A DNA stretch of 64,000 nucleotides from Sinohyriopsis cumingii (Eukaryota; Mollusca; Bivalvia; Unionida; Unionidae). Shown here in pieces: positions 1 through 28,991 of the stretch. Positions within the stretch are counted from its first letter, which is position 1; the number at the start of each line of letters is the position of its first letter. The DNA is taken from assembly GCA_028554795.2 (NCBI GenBank), contig CM068832.1, positions 84,611,049 through 84,675,048 on the forward strand. The letters run 5' to 3'. The notes beneath the pieces are model-generated. The model was not told the origin of the DNA and did not search any database. It saw nothing but the letters and a program-made list of their open reading frames with translations. The position numbers were made by a program, and so were the translations under genes.

Positions 1-797
1 AGGAAATTGAGATAATAAAACTGGTGTCTGATAGTTTATACAAAATCTAATATGAAAAGTTCAGTGCTTTTTCTGTATTTGAATGGGATTGGGTTTTAAG
101 CTGTAATATATCGTGTGTAGTGACTTGGTGAATAAATATGATGTGTATATACATATGTTTGTCATTTGTTTACATCTTTGCAGATTTCTTAAGAGACTTC
201 TAAATCGCGTTCTCTGATATTGTTTTCACCTAACATCTACTTTTAACCAAATGCATTCTCTCCTAATGCATCAAACATTTCTATTGCTGCAATATTTCTG
301 ACACCTTTGTCTCTGTTACTCTGTTGCATTTCCAAATTTTTCAGGATATTAATTAGTTAACACACAAGCCAGGCGTTTTAATAATAGATGAATTGTCTTA
401 CCTGCTTAGCCATAGCTTCAATGATGGCAGTGGTAGTTACTTTAATTTAAGGATTGCGTGGAAGTATTTTGTTAAATTATTCCCAAGTTTAATAGTGTAA
501 CGTTTTCTTTATTCATTTGTGGTCAACATTTTTATAAAAAGGTTTGTCCCAGTTTAGCACTTGACCAAAAGAAAACTAAGTCAGGATGAATTAATGAAAA
601 CATTCAAACTGCACTCATCCATAATACAGACAGTCGTACCATGAATGTATTGTTTACCCATCCATGGGTACTGACAGGTATCCAATACTGGAGAAGGTTA
701 TTTGGGATTGACCATGACCAAACGTTACAGCACAACATGATGTTTTGATTGATTGGAGGATTTGTATTTTACCGTGCTTTATTTTCATAAGCTTGAA

Positions 798-800
<3 letters not shown>

Positions 801-858
<58 letters not shown>
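801..858. repeat. (TA)n microsatellite
   Basis: An uninterrupted run of about 29 TA dinucleotides. Confidence 0.98.
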
Positions 859-859
<1 letters not shown>

Positions 860-2597
860 TATCTGATTAAGGTTTTTACCCAGGTTTGGAATGAACTTGT
901 ATTAAGTGCATTGTAGGATGTTTCCATTTATGGCAATAATGATAATATTGGAATGTATTCCTTAAATAGGGTAAATTTTATAATTATAATATTAATGGTG
1001 TGTTCTTGACTCCAAATAAAAATTACCCATGGCATTGCCATGGCCATGATGTTAGTAACTTTACTTTATTCCGACCGCTATGTTCCTTGTTTGGTGATTG
1101 AAAATCACACTGATCAATCGTTGCAGCGTTTTTGTATGGCATCAGACCATAATTATTTTATTCCTTTTATTTTTATTTTATGCTACCTTTACCATAACTG
1201 ATGTACATAATGAGGCGACCTTGCATTTGATTGGCAGATCTTTTAACCTATCAAGAGACTTTATTTCTTATCAGTGTTGATAGAATTCCGTTCACACGTT
1301 TAACTTTTGGGTGGAGTGTACATATGAGCATCATCCATACCTATTGCTTATGTCTTTATATCTGAAACAATGTATCACTATGGTAATGGTGGATACACTT
1401 ACTTTATATGAAGGTATGGGAGTTGCCTGGCTTTGTATGCTTACACGTTTTGGGTATAGACTGCTTAGTAAAACGGCCAGCTGTTACGTAGTCCTGTTGA
1501 ATAAAATGATGTACAGTTGGACCTCTTTTTCATTACACGACAATGCTGAATAGAAAATGTTAAGTTTTCTTTCTTAGTCAAACATTTGATAAAATTAGAA
1601 AAGAAAATTGATCAATTTGCCCTGGACAGTTTCCTTGATAGACATAACTTATCATTCATTGATAGTTCTTTGCATATCTTTTATATATTTTCAAATTCTG
1701 CATTTAAAATTATATATAAGATCAGAGATTTAAACGTATGTGAAATATTTTCACATCATATGTTACATTTACTGATATGTTTTCTTTAAAGTCAAGCGTC
1801 TGTCAACAACTGTTAAACTTATAAACACACACACCAGTTTTATCTGGATTTCGCACAAAACATACTGGCATGAACATCATTCAAAAATTTACAAAGGACA
1901 TCAACCCGCTGTTAAGTATACGACCGCCTCAACGGAAAACCCAATCAAACAATTTCAGAAACACCGTGGAACAGGTTCTTATCACAATTAACAGAAAACA
2001 TCCTGGTAGGAAGACCTTCTAAATCGTTAAACTTGTAAGCTGCTACAAATGAGGTCATCTACCACCAAATATGACATCTGTTATTAAACAAATAAATATA
2101 GAAATGACTTCTTATTTTCTGCTGAACAAAATTTGATTACATTCGACAGAAGGCTTCTTGATACGACAACCTTTTCAGTTTGTATGAATGATGTAGAACC
2201 ACCATCAAACATGGTCATGATTGCTGGGATGAAGTTCTCTCAGAATTGTGTAAAATACACCAATTTACCATAAAATGAGTTGTTGCTAAAAAGTGTCTAA
2301 AAATCCCAATTTCAGTAATTCCTTTACTTAGCCTGCTAAACAGACTTTGATTGTTTGATACAAAGCATCCTGACATAGATATTCATATTTGTACACTAGA
2401 TCATCAGCCGTCAATAATTGCCATCATTATTATTAATAGAAAAGAAAACAACTTCTCAAAAACTTTCTTTCATAGCAGCAAAAGAATTTCGCCATATGTG
2501 AAAATAAAACTTGCTGGCACGAAAACCATTTAAATTTGTGAAGATAATGCTGATCTATAGTCAAATATTGTGATCGCTACAACAGTAAAAACAAAAC

Positions 2598-2618
2598 AAA
2601 AAAAAAAAAAAAAAAAAA
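2598..2618. repeat. Poly-A tract
   Basis: About 21 consecutive A residues in AT-rich DNA. It could be the tail of a retrocopy, but no element body is recognisable upstream. Confidence 0.8.
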
Positions 2619-5413
2619 GCCACCACTAAAACTACTTACGCTCCAGAATCTTGGAGTATAATTTTATAAAAATTTACTTAAAACATGTAAACCTTTAAGA
2701 TCTATGCAAATTATGCCAATCAACCATCCAATATTGCTGCTATTACTAAAACTAGAAAATCATATAAAGAGGTGTTCTCCAATAATGCTGTATACGAATT
2801 AGACAAAATTAAACAGGAAACCTTTGGCCACGAAAACCTTTCAAGTTTTCATTAATAATACTGGTCCTTAATAACATATTGCTTCCGTTACTAAAAACAG
2901 AAACAAAACGTTAACAAATCTTCTCTAAAATCACAAACTAATTGGACCAAATCTGACAGAACCCATCTCTGTTGAAATAAAAATGCTCAAAAGGTGTCCC
3001 CTCTAGCTGTATAGGGATTATCACAGTGACGTCATTGGGCACGGTCACATGTACCGTTTCCTGATCTGGTTGGCAGGAAGACCATAGACTTACTCAATAT
3101 TTGATGACTAAATGCGACGTTGTCAAAATAGTTATATTTCTCCTTTTCTAGGTATCATTCAGTCTGACTCGGATTGCGTACACGGATTAAGGTTGATACA
3201 AATGATTCTAAAACTGACGATAATGTTTATTTGGATTTGTTTATGTTCCTCCGTCAGATTCAAGGTTTTATATAATAAACATGAACTGAATACGTTTGAT
3301 TTCTCAATTACTATCATGGCTGCTTAGAATACACGTGCTTTAATGGGGGACTTTGATGCCAGAACTCAAACCATCTGTGATATTTTTAAGAAAACATTAT
3401 TTTTTTTATGATACCATGATAATTCTCGACATTAATACACTGCATATGAAATGAGTAACATTGGATAAAGTTAATACCTTTGTGAAAATACTGATAAGGA
3501 TATGTAGAAAAAAATATACGAGTGCTGGTTTTACATCTTTCCGAGAAGAAGAAAAAACTTATATTCCTTCTAGCGAAATTCATGTTATATACATTTAATT
3601 TATATCGTGTGCTTGACCTTTATCCATGATTGAAGGTTGAGTAATTATGACCAACCTGCTTTTTTTCTTCTTCAAAGATGTTTACTTTTATCTGACTTCA
3701 ACACCTAAGCTCATTTATAAACTATAATTTTTGGAATCAAACTATGACCCACATTCTAGGCACTTTATTGTGTCTTAGCTCAAGTTAAATTAGTATATAT
3801 AGATGTGCAAACGAAATTATTCATTCCTCTTTTAAGATCAATGTATAGAATTTTTTTAATATTGTGTCACGACACAATTTGAGAGGAATCATTTCTTTTT
3901 AATGTCTTTATTGAAATTACAAAGTGCTCATTCACTGTTTGGACTACAAGATTATTTTGGGATTATTCTGAGTTCATTCAAAGGGATTCTGGATTATATC
4001 ATTGTCATATATCATGACTGTTGGTGCATCAGCCTATTCAATACTATTAGCATATAAGTGCATTCAATATTGCAATTCATTTGGAACTCTATACTTTTGG
4101 AATTGTGATAGAACATGTATGATTATTTAGGACTTAATTCACAATGCTCTAAGTTCATCAACGATTTCCTTCTTGTAACTTAGAGAAATACATTTAGTTG
4201 TTAATTTTAATAAACATGTTGGTTTCGCTTCTTTTTTTAACTTAGTGTAAGATCATAAAGTCGTAACAGAAATTGATGACTTGTCAGAGATATGAATTTT
4301 ATATGAAAATATGTCACTAAGTTTGGCCTTTCAAAAGGATTCAGTCACATTAAATTCAGAGCACAAAACATTTCGGCATGTGCAACTTTAGATGGAATTT
4401 ATCAGTATAATGCGATGTCATTTGGTATGAATAATTCTTAGTCAACATCCACCGTTTAATGAACATGATAACATCTGGTCTAAATAATTGTGACGCCACC
4501 AATCGTTTAATCCATTATATATCACTATACCCAGAAATATCATCCGGCAACCATTCGGAAAGCTTTTGATCCACTCGCTGATTCCGTGCTTGTGCGACTT
4601 TTTAGTACTTATTGCGGGACAAGCTCAAATTGATCTTGTAGAAGTTAAGGTCAAGGCTGTCTAACATTTCTCAGCATCCGTTAGTACAAAGCAAATGAGA
4701 TTTTTCAGTGTGGCTGAATATTCTTCGGAAATTTGGTTCCAAAATATTCCATACTTGCTGAATCTCTGACAAATTTGCTGAGTAAGAAATCCAAGTTTCT
4801 TTAGTGGGACGCATGTCAGGAATCTTCCACAAATTGAAAGCCAAACTTAAAAGTGTACGTCTAAGTTCTTTCAGAGCCAGATTTTAGGTACTTATTTAAA
4901 ATGTCTATAGATGCAAGTTATTGGTAGAGTAGAAATATGACGAGGGTTATCTAGTGTGCTGAGTTTCTAAAAAAAAAATCCCACAACAAACGACAGGCAA
5001 ACTAAATAAGCACAAGCTAAATTAGTCCACAATCGAGACTAAATGTTTGGTTTTGATATTGGAATTGCAAAATTGTGAAGTGTTTAATAGTTCTGCACCT
5101 TCTCCTACTGCTGCATTCAGTAATAACTCACTTATTTTAATAAACTAAATGAAAATGACAAATCAAATATGTCTGAGGAAGAGTTTGATTCTGCAATAAT
5201 ACAACGCTGACACTGACAAAGCAGGGGATAAGATAAAATGGATGCAGATGCCTTCTCAGGATTTTTGAAGTACTATAGTTGGTCTAGTTTGTGTGTTTTG
5301 TATAATTACACCGATTACCGTTCAAAAGACAGTTTCCTATGTAAATATAATATCATATGTTTGTTTAACAAAGATGTTAAAGAAAACTGTAAGGTACAAG
5401 TCTTTCTTTTCCT

Positions 5414-5442
5414 GTATGTATGTATGTATGTATGTATGTATG
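5414..5442. repeat. (TATG)n microsatellite
   Basis: About seven tandem TATG units. Overlapping open frames reading MYVCMYVC-type peptides are by-products of this repeat. Confidence 0.95.
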
Positions 5443-8400
5443 TTATTTGAATGTAACTGGCCTGTTCTTTATAACCCTTCGCAATAACTGACTGTTATAT
5501 CCCAAAATTAATCCAGTGTAGGTTATATAATTGATATTTGGATGTAACTTTTACACGAGTGAGGTATAAATCTTGGCATACTTGTATATCATAATTTGAA
5601 GTTATGTGCTGTGTGCCTCACTGGAGCAAAAGGGGTCATCAATGTCAAGGTTCCGCCTGAATAATTTAAGTCTTAACATATCATTCCTTCGGGACCGTCT
5701 ATGCTTTGTTGACGTCCATTTGTATATTTGCGCACAAACGCATGTACCATCCGATCAGTGTGATTATAGTCTTTTCGAAAACGGCCACACTATTACTTGT
5801 GAAAGCAGAATTATGCGCAAATGCATTTCTTTTATTAAAATCACTATAGGACAGCTAATGTATTTTATTTGTATTAATTCTCTCACAGCATGTTTGAGTT
5901 TAAGAAAAAACTTTAAACATGTAATGATGAATACAGTCATTCGTTTCCCTAAAGACTTTTGGTGAATACTATGTTCTTTCTTGAAAGAACGAAAACACAA
6001 GAAACATCTCGCATCAAAACTAGAATAAACAAAAACTATTCCATATCTTTTTCGACCAAAACTAAAACTAATCATATATTCTTTATTTTATCCCTAATTC
6101 AAAGCAAACGAAACACAACAAACAAAACTAATACAAGAAACTAAAATAAATAATAAAGACAAAGAAGGAATCTGCGCAATGTGTAGAATAGATAACAAAT
6201 GATCACTAAATTTTTCACATGCTTTCAACACAAAAAGAAACAAAACACACATTTCGTATATTTTCAACCAAAAACAGTACCAATGACATGCATTCTTTTT
6301 TACCCATAAATCTAAGTAAGCAAAACAAACAAGCAAACAAAAACAGAAGACAAAGAAGCAATGGAAAATATGTAGAATAAATAACGATATCTAATGGTTG
6401 TCTAAACCTTTTCATGAATGTTGTAATGATGTATGTTCACACCCAAGGAAGGCAAACGTTCATGTTAACAATATACTTCAATAAATATGCTTTGAACAAC
6501 GATGAAATTCTAAACAATATGGATACTGAATGGAAAGAAGGGGTCATTTTCCCGAGCAGGAAAACATGAAAGACTATGATAGCTCTTATTACAAGTCATG
6601 GAGTCACATGGCGTCTGTAGCCAAATTCCCGTATTACGTTTTTTTTTATATTCAGTCTGGACAGAAATGTATGCTTAATTGCATATATTATGGTATAGTT
6701 CATGTAACTGTGCAATCATTATAATGTTCCATGGGTCAAATACGCTTAAAACAAATTTTCAAAACGGCAAAATATATTTTTGAAGGATTTCATTAGAATT
6801 CTTTTTATTTTGTTACAATTGCCTTGTATAATCATATTCATTATAACGTTCTTTCGACTGCTTCTGTATCACTTCCATCACTAATTTAACAGTTGTTTAT
6901 AAATGTTTCAAAATATGTGTCCTCTGTACCATTGTTTGCTTGAATATTATTTCAGCCTGGGCAATGACAGGTATAATGTCTCCATTTGTTATGTCGATAA
7001 ATTCATCGGCGGCAGAAGATCAGCATGTACTCATATCGTTGACGTTTATTGCAGTATCTACACAAATGTCATTCAATATGTTCGGTAAGGACCTCGTTTG
7101 TTTTTCATTGTATGGGGCATCTCATTGTCCAACGTCATTGGCTGAATTTAAATATAGCTTGCCCTTTACAATTCTGGGAAACGCTGACCGAGATTATATG
7201 CGCCATTACTTCCGTTTATGGTCGAAAGATCCCTATCCGAACCTCCGAAAATAGTACTTTTCTTTTGGTTTAGACTGGCATCAAACCCATATTTCAGATA
7301 CCGGTATAGTGTCGTTGTATGGTGTTCCTCGTTATTCTGGAATAATAACAAATATAAAGTCGAATTAACGCCAAATAATGGTTTAAGAAAGAGAAGAGTA
7401 TTTAGAAAAATTGCTGGAAGAGGAATGCTCGTAAATTATGATATGCATAGATTATTGCAACTATGAGATGGTATTAGTAGGGTATTAGAAGGTTAGACGT
7501 TTTGCTGTCGCAGATTATTTTTTGTCTTTTTTTTTGTTTGTTGATTTTTCGTTTTCTTTTTTGTTTTGTTTATTTAGGCCACAGTCACTATCTCCATCAC
7601 TTGATTTTTGCGAATTTCGCGGACACACGCGATTGCATGAGCACACACACGGGTTATAAAAGAATAACTTCTAGTCAACAATGAATATACCAAAGAAGAC
7701 ATAGTAGTTGGCATGGGTGATTTCTGCTAAGTATAAGAAATGAGCGGATAGCTTGTGCGGTAAAGTCAGTAACCGTCAAGAACCTCTGTTATGGTACTGC
7801 TCAGTAAAGTATTAAATCAGGATTATATTACTCATTTGCAATGATACCACACCAAGATTCAGAAATAATATTATTGATGGCACTACAGTGTGGCAGAGAA
7901 ATATTTTTTGTACCAACTGTCACAGAATATTTTGATATTAAATAAATATCTTAGTATATAATGGCGAAATTTACACAGGTAGATGCGAATAGTATTTAAA
8001 AGAATTTATGGACATACTTAGTCGTTGTATTATATAACCGTATGATTGGAGAATACAAAAAAAGTTACAACAAAGAATAAATCATTGTTTCGTTTGAATC
8101 CATGATACCGATTTATCAAAGAGGCCGAAATGATGTATACATTTTAGGAACACATATTCTAAACATTTGTGACAAATTAATTAACGTAGGAATCATCTTA
8201 GAACAGCAAATAATGGAACTTGGTAAAACGTTTGAGGAAGAAAAGAAAGGTCATTGTTTGATATTGTGCAAGAAATGGTTAAGGCGCTAATGTGGAGTAC
8301 AGCTAATGATGATGACGACGATGACATAGAAACGCCATGTGAATGTAGCCTGAGTACAGAAAATCAGCTAGGATACATAAATGAGAGAAAATGCTTTTGG

Positions 8401-9714
8401 AATAGAAAAAAACAACATTTGTGAATAGTTATGAAGAGTATAATGAAATAAATAAACGAATGTCACTTTTGTGTGAATTATTTTTTAAAAAAAGATTTCC
8501 GCGCAAAGAAGCAGAACCTACGGAGATATTATATCATAAATGAAGATCCATTAAACATTTACGCGTTAGTTTACCATTTCTTGGTAAACGATCAAGTAAC
8601 CAGAATGGAGTTATTTAGCCAAATACTAAGCAAAGAACATTATATATAAACATCAAAAATATTTCGCGTGGATGTTTCATCGATGGTGAATGACGACCAA
8701 GTTGTGATAGGATACGATTCCTCGTATCAACAATCTGTTTTTAAAAGCATCAAGTCTTTTACGGCAAATGACCGTACAGTCGAATACTACCTACTGCAAG
8801 CAGTTTTAAGACCCTTTATATTCTGTCTAACGCATACGCCAGAAGCACCATCAATCGAAAACGTGTATGATGAAAAATCACGGATGAATTTTACGAGAGA
8901 GTTTTGATTCAAGACGTTCAATGGCATTAAGACGTAATTTGCGCTAAGGCGTGTGCATGGGAAAATATGACCTATGTGGCAAGGCTTGTTATTACGAACC
9001 CTGTAAATCACATTTGCTGGTGTTACATGTTGACACATATGCTAGACTACGTAATAAATGAGGTGTAGGAGTCTCAAATCATGAAATCAACTATGCCGAC
9101 TATGTGGATCTATTCCCTAGAATTATTGTGCACTCCATCAATAAATTGGTTACAACACATTTGGAAGCTTTTGTTGCAAAGGTGTCTGACCGTGTTAACA
9201 CCGTCGAGAAAACCCGTCTAACATCGGAAATCTTGAGGAAATAATTAACATTTCTAATCTTGATGAACATTATCAATGGAACTTTCAGTTACAGAGCGAT
9301 TTTCATATCTATATGTATCTAAAAATGCCAACCGTGCATCAGATGAAACATTCGCGCAACAGCATGGAATATAGATACAAAATATTATGCTAAAATCCGA
9401 CATGCTTGAATTATTGGATTTTTCAAATGAACCTCCCCAATTGTGCATCAGTGTCGCCCTGATCAATTACAACCGCCTGCATATGCAACGGTACAACAAT
9501 TGAAAATATTTGCACGTGAGCGCAATATAAGAATACCAAAAGGTGCAAGAAAATATGAAAAAATGCATTATTAGATACATTTGAGCATAAAAAGCGCCTT
9601 TGTATTGCATCACTTGTTGCTGAGTATGTTCGCCAACAAAGACGGCGTCGTCATATTGCACATAAGACAAGCATGACCTGGTAACTAGACAAGGCGTGTA
9701 TCCCAATCAATTCT

Positions 9715-11060
9715 GATACTCAAATGCCATCTATCGAAGCGTTGTTTCTTTCTGTATTGTCGCCTGAAGATATTTCTGGCAACGACTACGCCACGTAAAT
9801 AAAGTTTGTTCAGCATTTGATTGCAAAAATATGGATGACTGTCACGACATGTATTTGCGCACCGATGTGCTTCTGATTGCTGATGTGATTAAGGCATATT
9901 GAGACATTACTATGCGACTGTTCCGCGCATTATTTTCTCTCACCAGGAATGGCTTGGGATGCACGGCTGTAAAAAGGCAAACTTAAGCTGGAATTGCTTA
10001 CTGATATCAATATGCAGCTGTTTATCGAGTGTTCACTTCATGGTGTAATATCAATGTCAAGTCAAACAACCCAAATATAGACGGGTATGATTCCTCTGTC
10101 CCGAACAGTTACATCGTGTACCTTTACACCTAAAACCTCTATGATTTGGCAATGATACAATCTTTACCTTTTAGTGGGTTTTTGAGGATTGATTCCTACA
10201 TATTGACATACAAAATCAGGTACACGATTACAACAGCAATAGTGACCAGGGATACTTCTTTGAAGTTGATTTAGAATACCCCGAAGAAATTCACCATGCT
10301 CATAGCGATCTTCCGCTGGCGCCAGGAGCGTTGTCAGTACCTCGTGAGTGGTAGTCACCTTATCATCAGTGTACAATTACAAACGCAGCCCGATGCAGAT
10401 TTGATGAATCAACCGTGCCTGTTTCAAATATAAGGATGAAAAAAATAATTATGTGGTACACGTACGAAATCTGCAGTTGTAATTGCGATAGACAATGGGT
10501 ATAAGTAATGTCAATGGAGTGCTTAGATTTCGCCAACAAGCTTGAATGGCCCTACACAGACAAATGAATGCAGATCAAAGAACAAAGGCCACCAGCGACT
10601 TTGAAAATATTCTTTGAGCTCATAAACCATTCCGTATTTGGCAAAACAATGGAAACTTTTCAAAAACGAATTCCAGTCGACCTTGTTGTGATAGTGAACA
10701 AGAAAAGCTTCGAAGGCTCATTTCCAACTAAGCATCTTTGTTGAAGGACATTTGTGCTGTTTATAGTAAAAGCAGAAGCGCTCAAGTCGACTAAACTTAT
10801 GCTGGTTCATCAGTACATGACTTGTCAAAGCTGCTCATGTACGGTGGATTTGCAAGATCAAACTGTGTTAAGATGCTTTATACCGACAATGAATCACTGT
10901 CGATGCATATAACTACCGATGATGTTTATTCATATCGCAACAAAAGCACTCGCTAGAGAAATTTGACAACAGCGATAATCCGAAGGAACACCCATTGTTT
11001 AGTAGCGCCAATATAAAGGTTGCTGGTTTCTTGGTGATTTTATTATTTAGTGCATGTATA
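9715..11060 (+). pseudogene. Degenerate Polinton-type DNA polymerase B
   Basis: Protein-primed family B DNA polymerase remnant. Short pieces match the conserved order of this family across several frames: an Exo III-like CHDMYLRTDVLLIADV segment near 9.84 kb, a DLEYPEEIHHAHSDLPLAP segment near 10.27 kb, an NHSVFGKTMETFQKRI segment near 10.63 kb (the Kx3NxxYG-type region), a YAGSSVHDLSKLLMYG segment near 10.8 kb and a LYTDNES segment near 10.88 kb at the DTDS catalytic position, where the second Asp has become Asn. Numerous stops and shifts make it plainly non-functional. The polymerase is close to the canonical Polinton-1 type and unlike the PolB of elements A and B. Confidence 0.85.
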
Positions 11061-11399
11061 ACTGATAGAAGTTGCGTTACCCATTCGTGTTATCCGCTCT
11101 GCCTTCCGTGATTGCATTAATATTTATTGTGCGTTTTGATGTGCAAATAATCATTCGCCAGGTGTGCGATTAAGTCGGTCCATAATATGTTTGATCCTCC
11201 ATGAACTTGTCAATCACGTACACGATCATTTGGAAGAAATAAGACAAGAGCCTGATGAACCACTGGCGATATAATGCCGACTGCTGTTGGTAAAATTATT
11301 AATGAGGCCGCTCAACAACTGATCGATTAGGATACAAGTCAACAACGAAAAGCATAGTCCGCTACTGCAAATATAGTAAAGGGAATTGGTGTTGGAAGG

Positions 11400-12745
11400 T
11401 AAAGCGATTTAATTATGACAAAGTCGATAATGTATAAATGGTCCAAATGAAAGATGCATCATATCCCGCATCTAATAGTTGTGCCCCTCTGTTTATAGAT
11501 TTAGGTAAAAGAGATTTTCAGTATTATTCATACCCTGCTAGAGGCATTAATAAAAATAAAATAAAAGAGGTGCAAGACACACCGATTTTTTTCCTCAGTA
11601 AAGGCCTTCCTGGAATTAAAAGAAAACTTGTACAAAATGTTCATGCTAACTGAGGTGTTGATGACCAAGTTGAATGTTTCAACAATGATAAGGTGTTATC
11701 CAATAGCATACGTTATATGGTCGAAGGAAAGGAAATATCAATTTCGACAACGACGAACAGCTGGTCCATCAATAATTTTTATCAAAGAGTCATCTAATAA
11801 TGCGGCTCATAAACGGTGCAAATTTCGTCAAATTATACAGGATTCTTTTGAGGATCTACGACCTGCCGGTATGGATGCCAGACCTTATGCCCCTGGTGCC
11901 CCTCTGATCTCTTGTATCAATGCTATTTACATCCTTGGATTTACACAGCGTCGCTCGCAACTCATAAGGGACTCATTCCGGTTTTCAATGCAATGCCTCC
12001 GTTAAATATTTAGGATTTATAGAGATCTTGGCCAGGTTATCTTTGGAATTGAACATAGTTACATTAATTCGGAAGAATAACGCTAACGATGTAGTTTGGT
12101 GTACATTAAGTACTCCTGGTATGTTATGATGTCAATATTAACAATGTAGATGCCTGTACTAATCACTTCACGGATTACCCATCAAGTTCGTTATCTTTTA
12201 TGCAATCAGGAATAGCTTCATTCCTCTCGTTTATCGCGTGTACCACAGATGCGCACTCACCAAGGAATATCCAGGGACAGCTTACATGCCAAATAAGTAT
12301 TCAACATGATCTCGCTGTTCCAAAACATGTATTCGTAGCGCTTCAAGATGTAAATCGACATAATGACCAAACTAATGGCATGATAATATTTGACCACTTT
12401 GGAGCGATTTAAGTTTTTCTGCGGTTAAACTTTCAGGAACCCCCTGAAGAAATTTTACCTATTTATACAGACAACCAGATAGCAAGCACACATCACAATT
12501 CGTGGTCGCATATTGACCGACATTGAAACATATACACTGGTTTACAAATCTCACAACAATAATTTCGTAAATTAAACCCAATTTATTATTTTACATTAGA
12601 AAAGATGGAAATATTCAAGAAAACTGCTGTCGACATCTATTTATATGCACCCGTCGGTGCGCCTCCTGCTGGCGGATACCGATGTTATGCAATGATTCCT
12701 TCTGACAAGACTTCGTTGTTGGACGGCGCTGGTGGTTGAATGAGG
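11400..12745 (+). pseudogene. Degenerate double jelly-roll-type major capsid protein (remnant 1)
   Basis: Frame-hopping translation shows a DFQYYSYPARG segment near 11.51 kb, then a segment near 12.28 kb running from CQISIQHDL to MIIFDHFGAI, then a C-terminal segment near 12.62 kb containing AVDIYLYAP and PPAGGYRCYAMIPSDKT. All three align by eye with the capsid remnant at 45.6-46.98 kb, which reads WQIASQQGVSAPRHICIAFQ, NPMVFDTLGV, VVDIHFRARI and PAGGYN in the same order. Capsid assignment rests on recognition of this Polinton-like family. Several stops and shifts are present. Confidence 0.7.
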
Positions 12746-12984
12746 GGCCTTGATGCGCCTGTTGAAATGTTGTTAGTTTCTGAAATTGAACCTGTTTTTT
12801 TTTTAAATATTAATGTCATATCACAAGTGAAGGTGTACCTTAGTGAAAACCAGTTTGGAAAGAAAACAGCAAAAACTAACATGTGTGGGGTCACATCAAA
12901 ACTTTCTCTAATAAAATTAGAATTGTCCCAAAGTGGTTACCCAAACTAAATACAATTAATGCGGCCGAACGAAATAATACCTCG

Positions 12985-13115
12985 GTGATCATACATTTAT
13001 CTAACTCAAAGGTGATGCAATTGCATGAGACCGGTTAAATATTTCCATTTCTTGCAGTGATTCCAGCGTTAGGGACTCCAGCGGTGTTTGCAAAAACATG
13101 CTGATATTGTCTGCC
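12985..13115 (+). pseudogene. Minor capsid protein fragment (remnant 1)
   Basis: A short stretch reads LHETG, a stop, then IFPFLAVIPALGTPAVFAKT. The equivalent gene in remnant 2 near 47.24 kb reads GGIFPLLEAIPALIAAAAPA. This glycine/alanine-rich hydrophobic block is typical of pVI/pX-like minor capsid proteins of Polinton-like viruses. The position between capsid and protease is the same in both remnants. Confidence 0.55.
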
Positions 13116-13254
13116 AGAGGATAATCAGAAATGGATTTAAAGTTCATTGCGGTCACATACGAATAAAAAACAAACTGAAAAGGTCTTCGATTACCAGAAA
13201 TAAGTCAATAAATACGATCAGGAGAAGGCCTTCAATTACGCAGAATGCCACGCG

Positions 13255-13475
13255 TCTATTAACCAAATGATTTACTTGATTCAGTCAAGAATGTTCGTGG
13301 TGCCCTTATGCGCGATGCACTTGCATGGATGTTGCCACACCCATGAAAACGAAATTGTTAACCTTAATTTAACAAAAGAACATGGCGCTCACCGGGTTGC
13401 ATATGTGGTGACACCATATTTATTATTGAACTTCGACTCGTATGGACTCGAAGTTGTTTATTATTTAATCTGACG
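13255..13475 (+). pseudogene. Adenain-like cysteine protease fragment (remnant 1)
   Basis: Frames around here contain VRGALMRDALAWMLP and then HGAHRVAYVVTPYLLLNFDSYGLE, which match the H-WVAY...YFDSYG signature of adenovirus-type maturation proteases found in Polintons. The same signature follows the minor capsid gene in remnant 2 at 47.5-47.8 kb. It is frameshifted and truncated before the catalytic Cys region. Confidence 0.65.
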
Positions 13476-14281
13476 CCGATATAATCGTCTATCATTATTT
13501 TATTCGACTATGCCAATACAAACTCGGTTGGACGGCCACATAATGTTGTCATCTCGAAGATGAAGCGTTGCGTGCACTTACTTGAGTGTTCACCTGCACC
13601 GCAAACACGTATTGATTTTACATTAAACCACGTTCAATATTATATAACATATTAGCCTTATAATGTGGCCTACTTATTTTAGCTTCTATTTACACTTGTT
13701 TCGATAAACTTAAAAGTCACATTTGAAAGGGCTCGAGTCCGAATCATATTTGTTAATGTTGACCGGGACTAAAGGTGAGTGGGGTCAAATGACGATGTTG
13801 ATAAATGATGAACTGTATCTTGTTTTCATTTTGGTAACATTAGTTCAAATTTGCACAGAGGAAAAAGAATGAGTTTTTGGGTATATATCTTGCAAACATT
13901 AGTCGCCTACCAAATAAAGCGTTGCATTTCGTTTTGGGCTGGTTGCTGGCAATTTGATCCCAATTATGTTTTTTACTTTTATAGAGATGAAAGTTATAAT
14001 TGAGAGATGAATGCTGTACTTTGATTGGTGAATCGTAATAAAAATGGCGCGCGCTCAATACCGTCCAAGACCAAACCGAAAACCAAGAAAAAAATAAGTA
14101 GTGATCCAACGGGTCAAACGAACATGACCTGACCTTGTAGATGTTGATTTTAATGAGACTGCTATTTATCTAAGCGTTAATTCTACGCCTACCTTGTTAT
14201 GTTGCATCACAATATATGCCTATTTTGTTATCATACAGCAGAATATCTGCCCACCATGTTTTCTTGCACTAAATGTCCACA
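13476..14281. other. No gene seen between remnant 1 and DUOXA
   Basis: AT-rich sequence without a coding or RNA signal that I can support. It may contain the 3' UTR or a further 3' exon of DUOXA, because a potential donor lies at 14293/14294. Confidence 0.5.

Positions 14282-28991
<14,710 letters not shown>

Larger units (their letters stand above)
1..8100. other. AT-rich region, no supportable gene
   Basis: Only short open frames of 60-120 codons occur on either strand, with no recognisable domain, no consistent splice structure and AT-rich composition. It holds a long (TA)n tract, a poly-A tract and a (TATG)n tract, listed separately. It could be intron or intergenic DNA; I see nothing else in it. 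Confidence 0.6.
8100..13475 (+). mobile_element. Old Polinton/Maverick-like remnant 1
   Basis: A shattered viral-type element on the plus strand. Going right, frame-hopping translation gives a protein-primed family B DNA polymerase (about 9.7-11.05 kb), a major capsid protein (about 11.4-12.74 kb), a minor capsid protein with a hydrophobic FPFLAVIPALG block (about 13.0-13.1 kb) and the core of an adenain-like protease (about 13.3-13.47 kb). Every gene has several stops and frameshifts. No terminal repeats or integrase were found. The capsid segments align with remnant 2 at 43.7-49.2 kb and not with elements A and B, so this is a different lineage. The 8.1-9.7 kb part is assigned only by position. 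Confidence 0.75.

Noticed and set aside
1098-8290. Several 60-119 codon open frames in the first 8 kb
   Set aside because: AT-rich, no domain, no coherent codon pattern, and overlapping on both strands.
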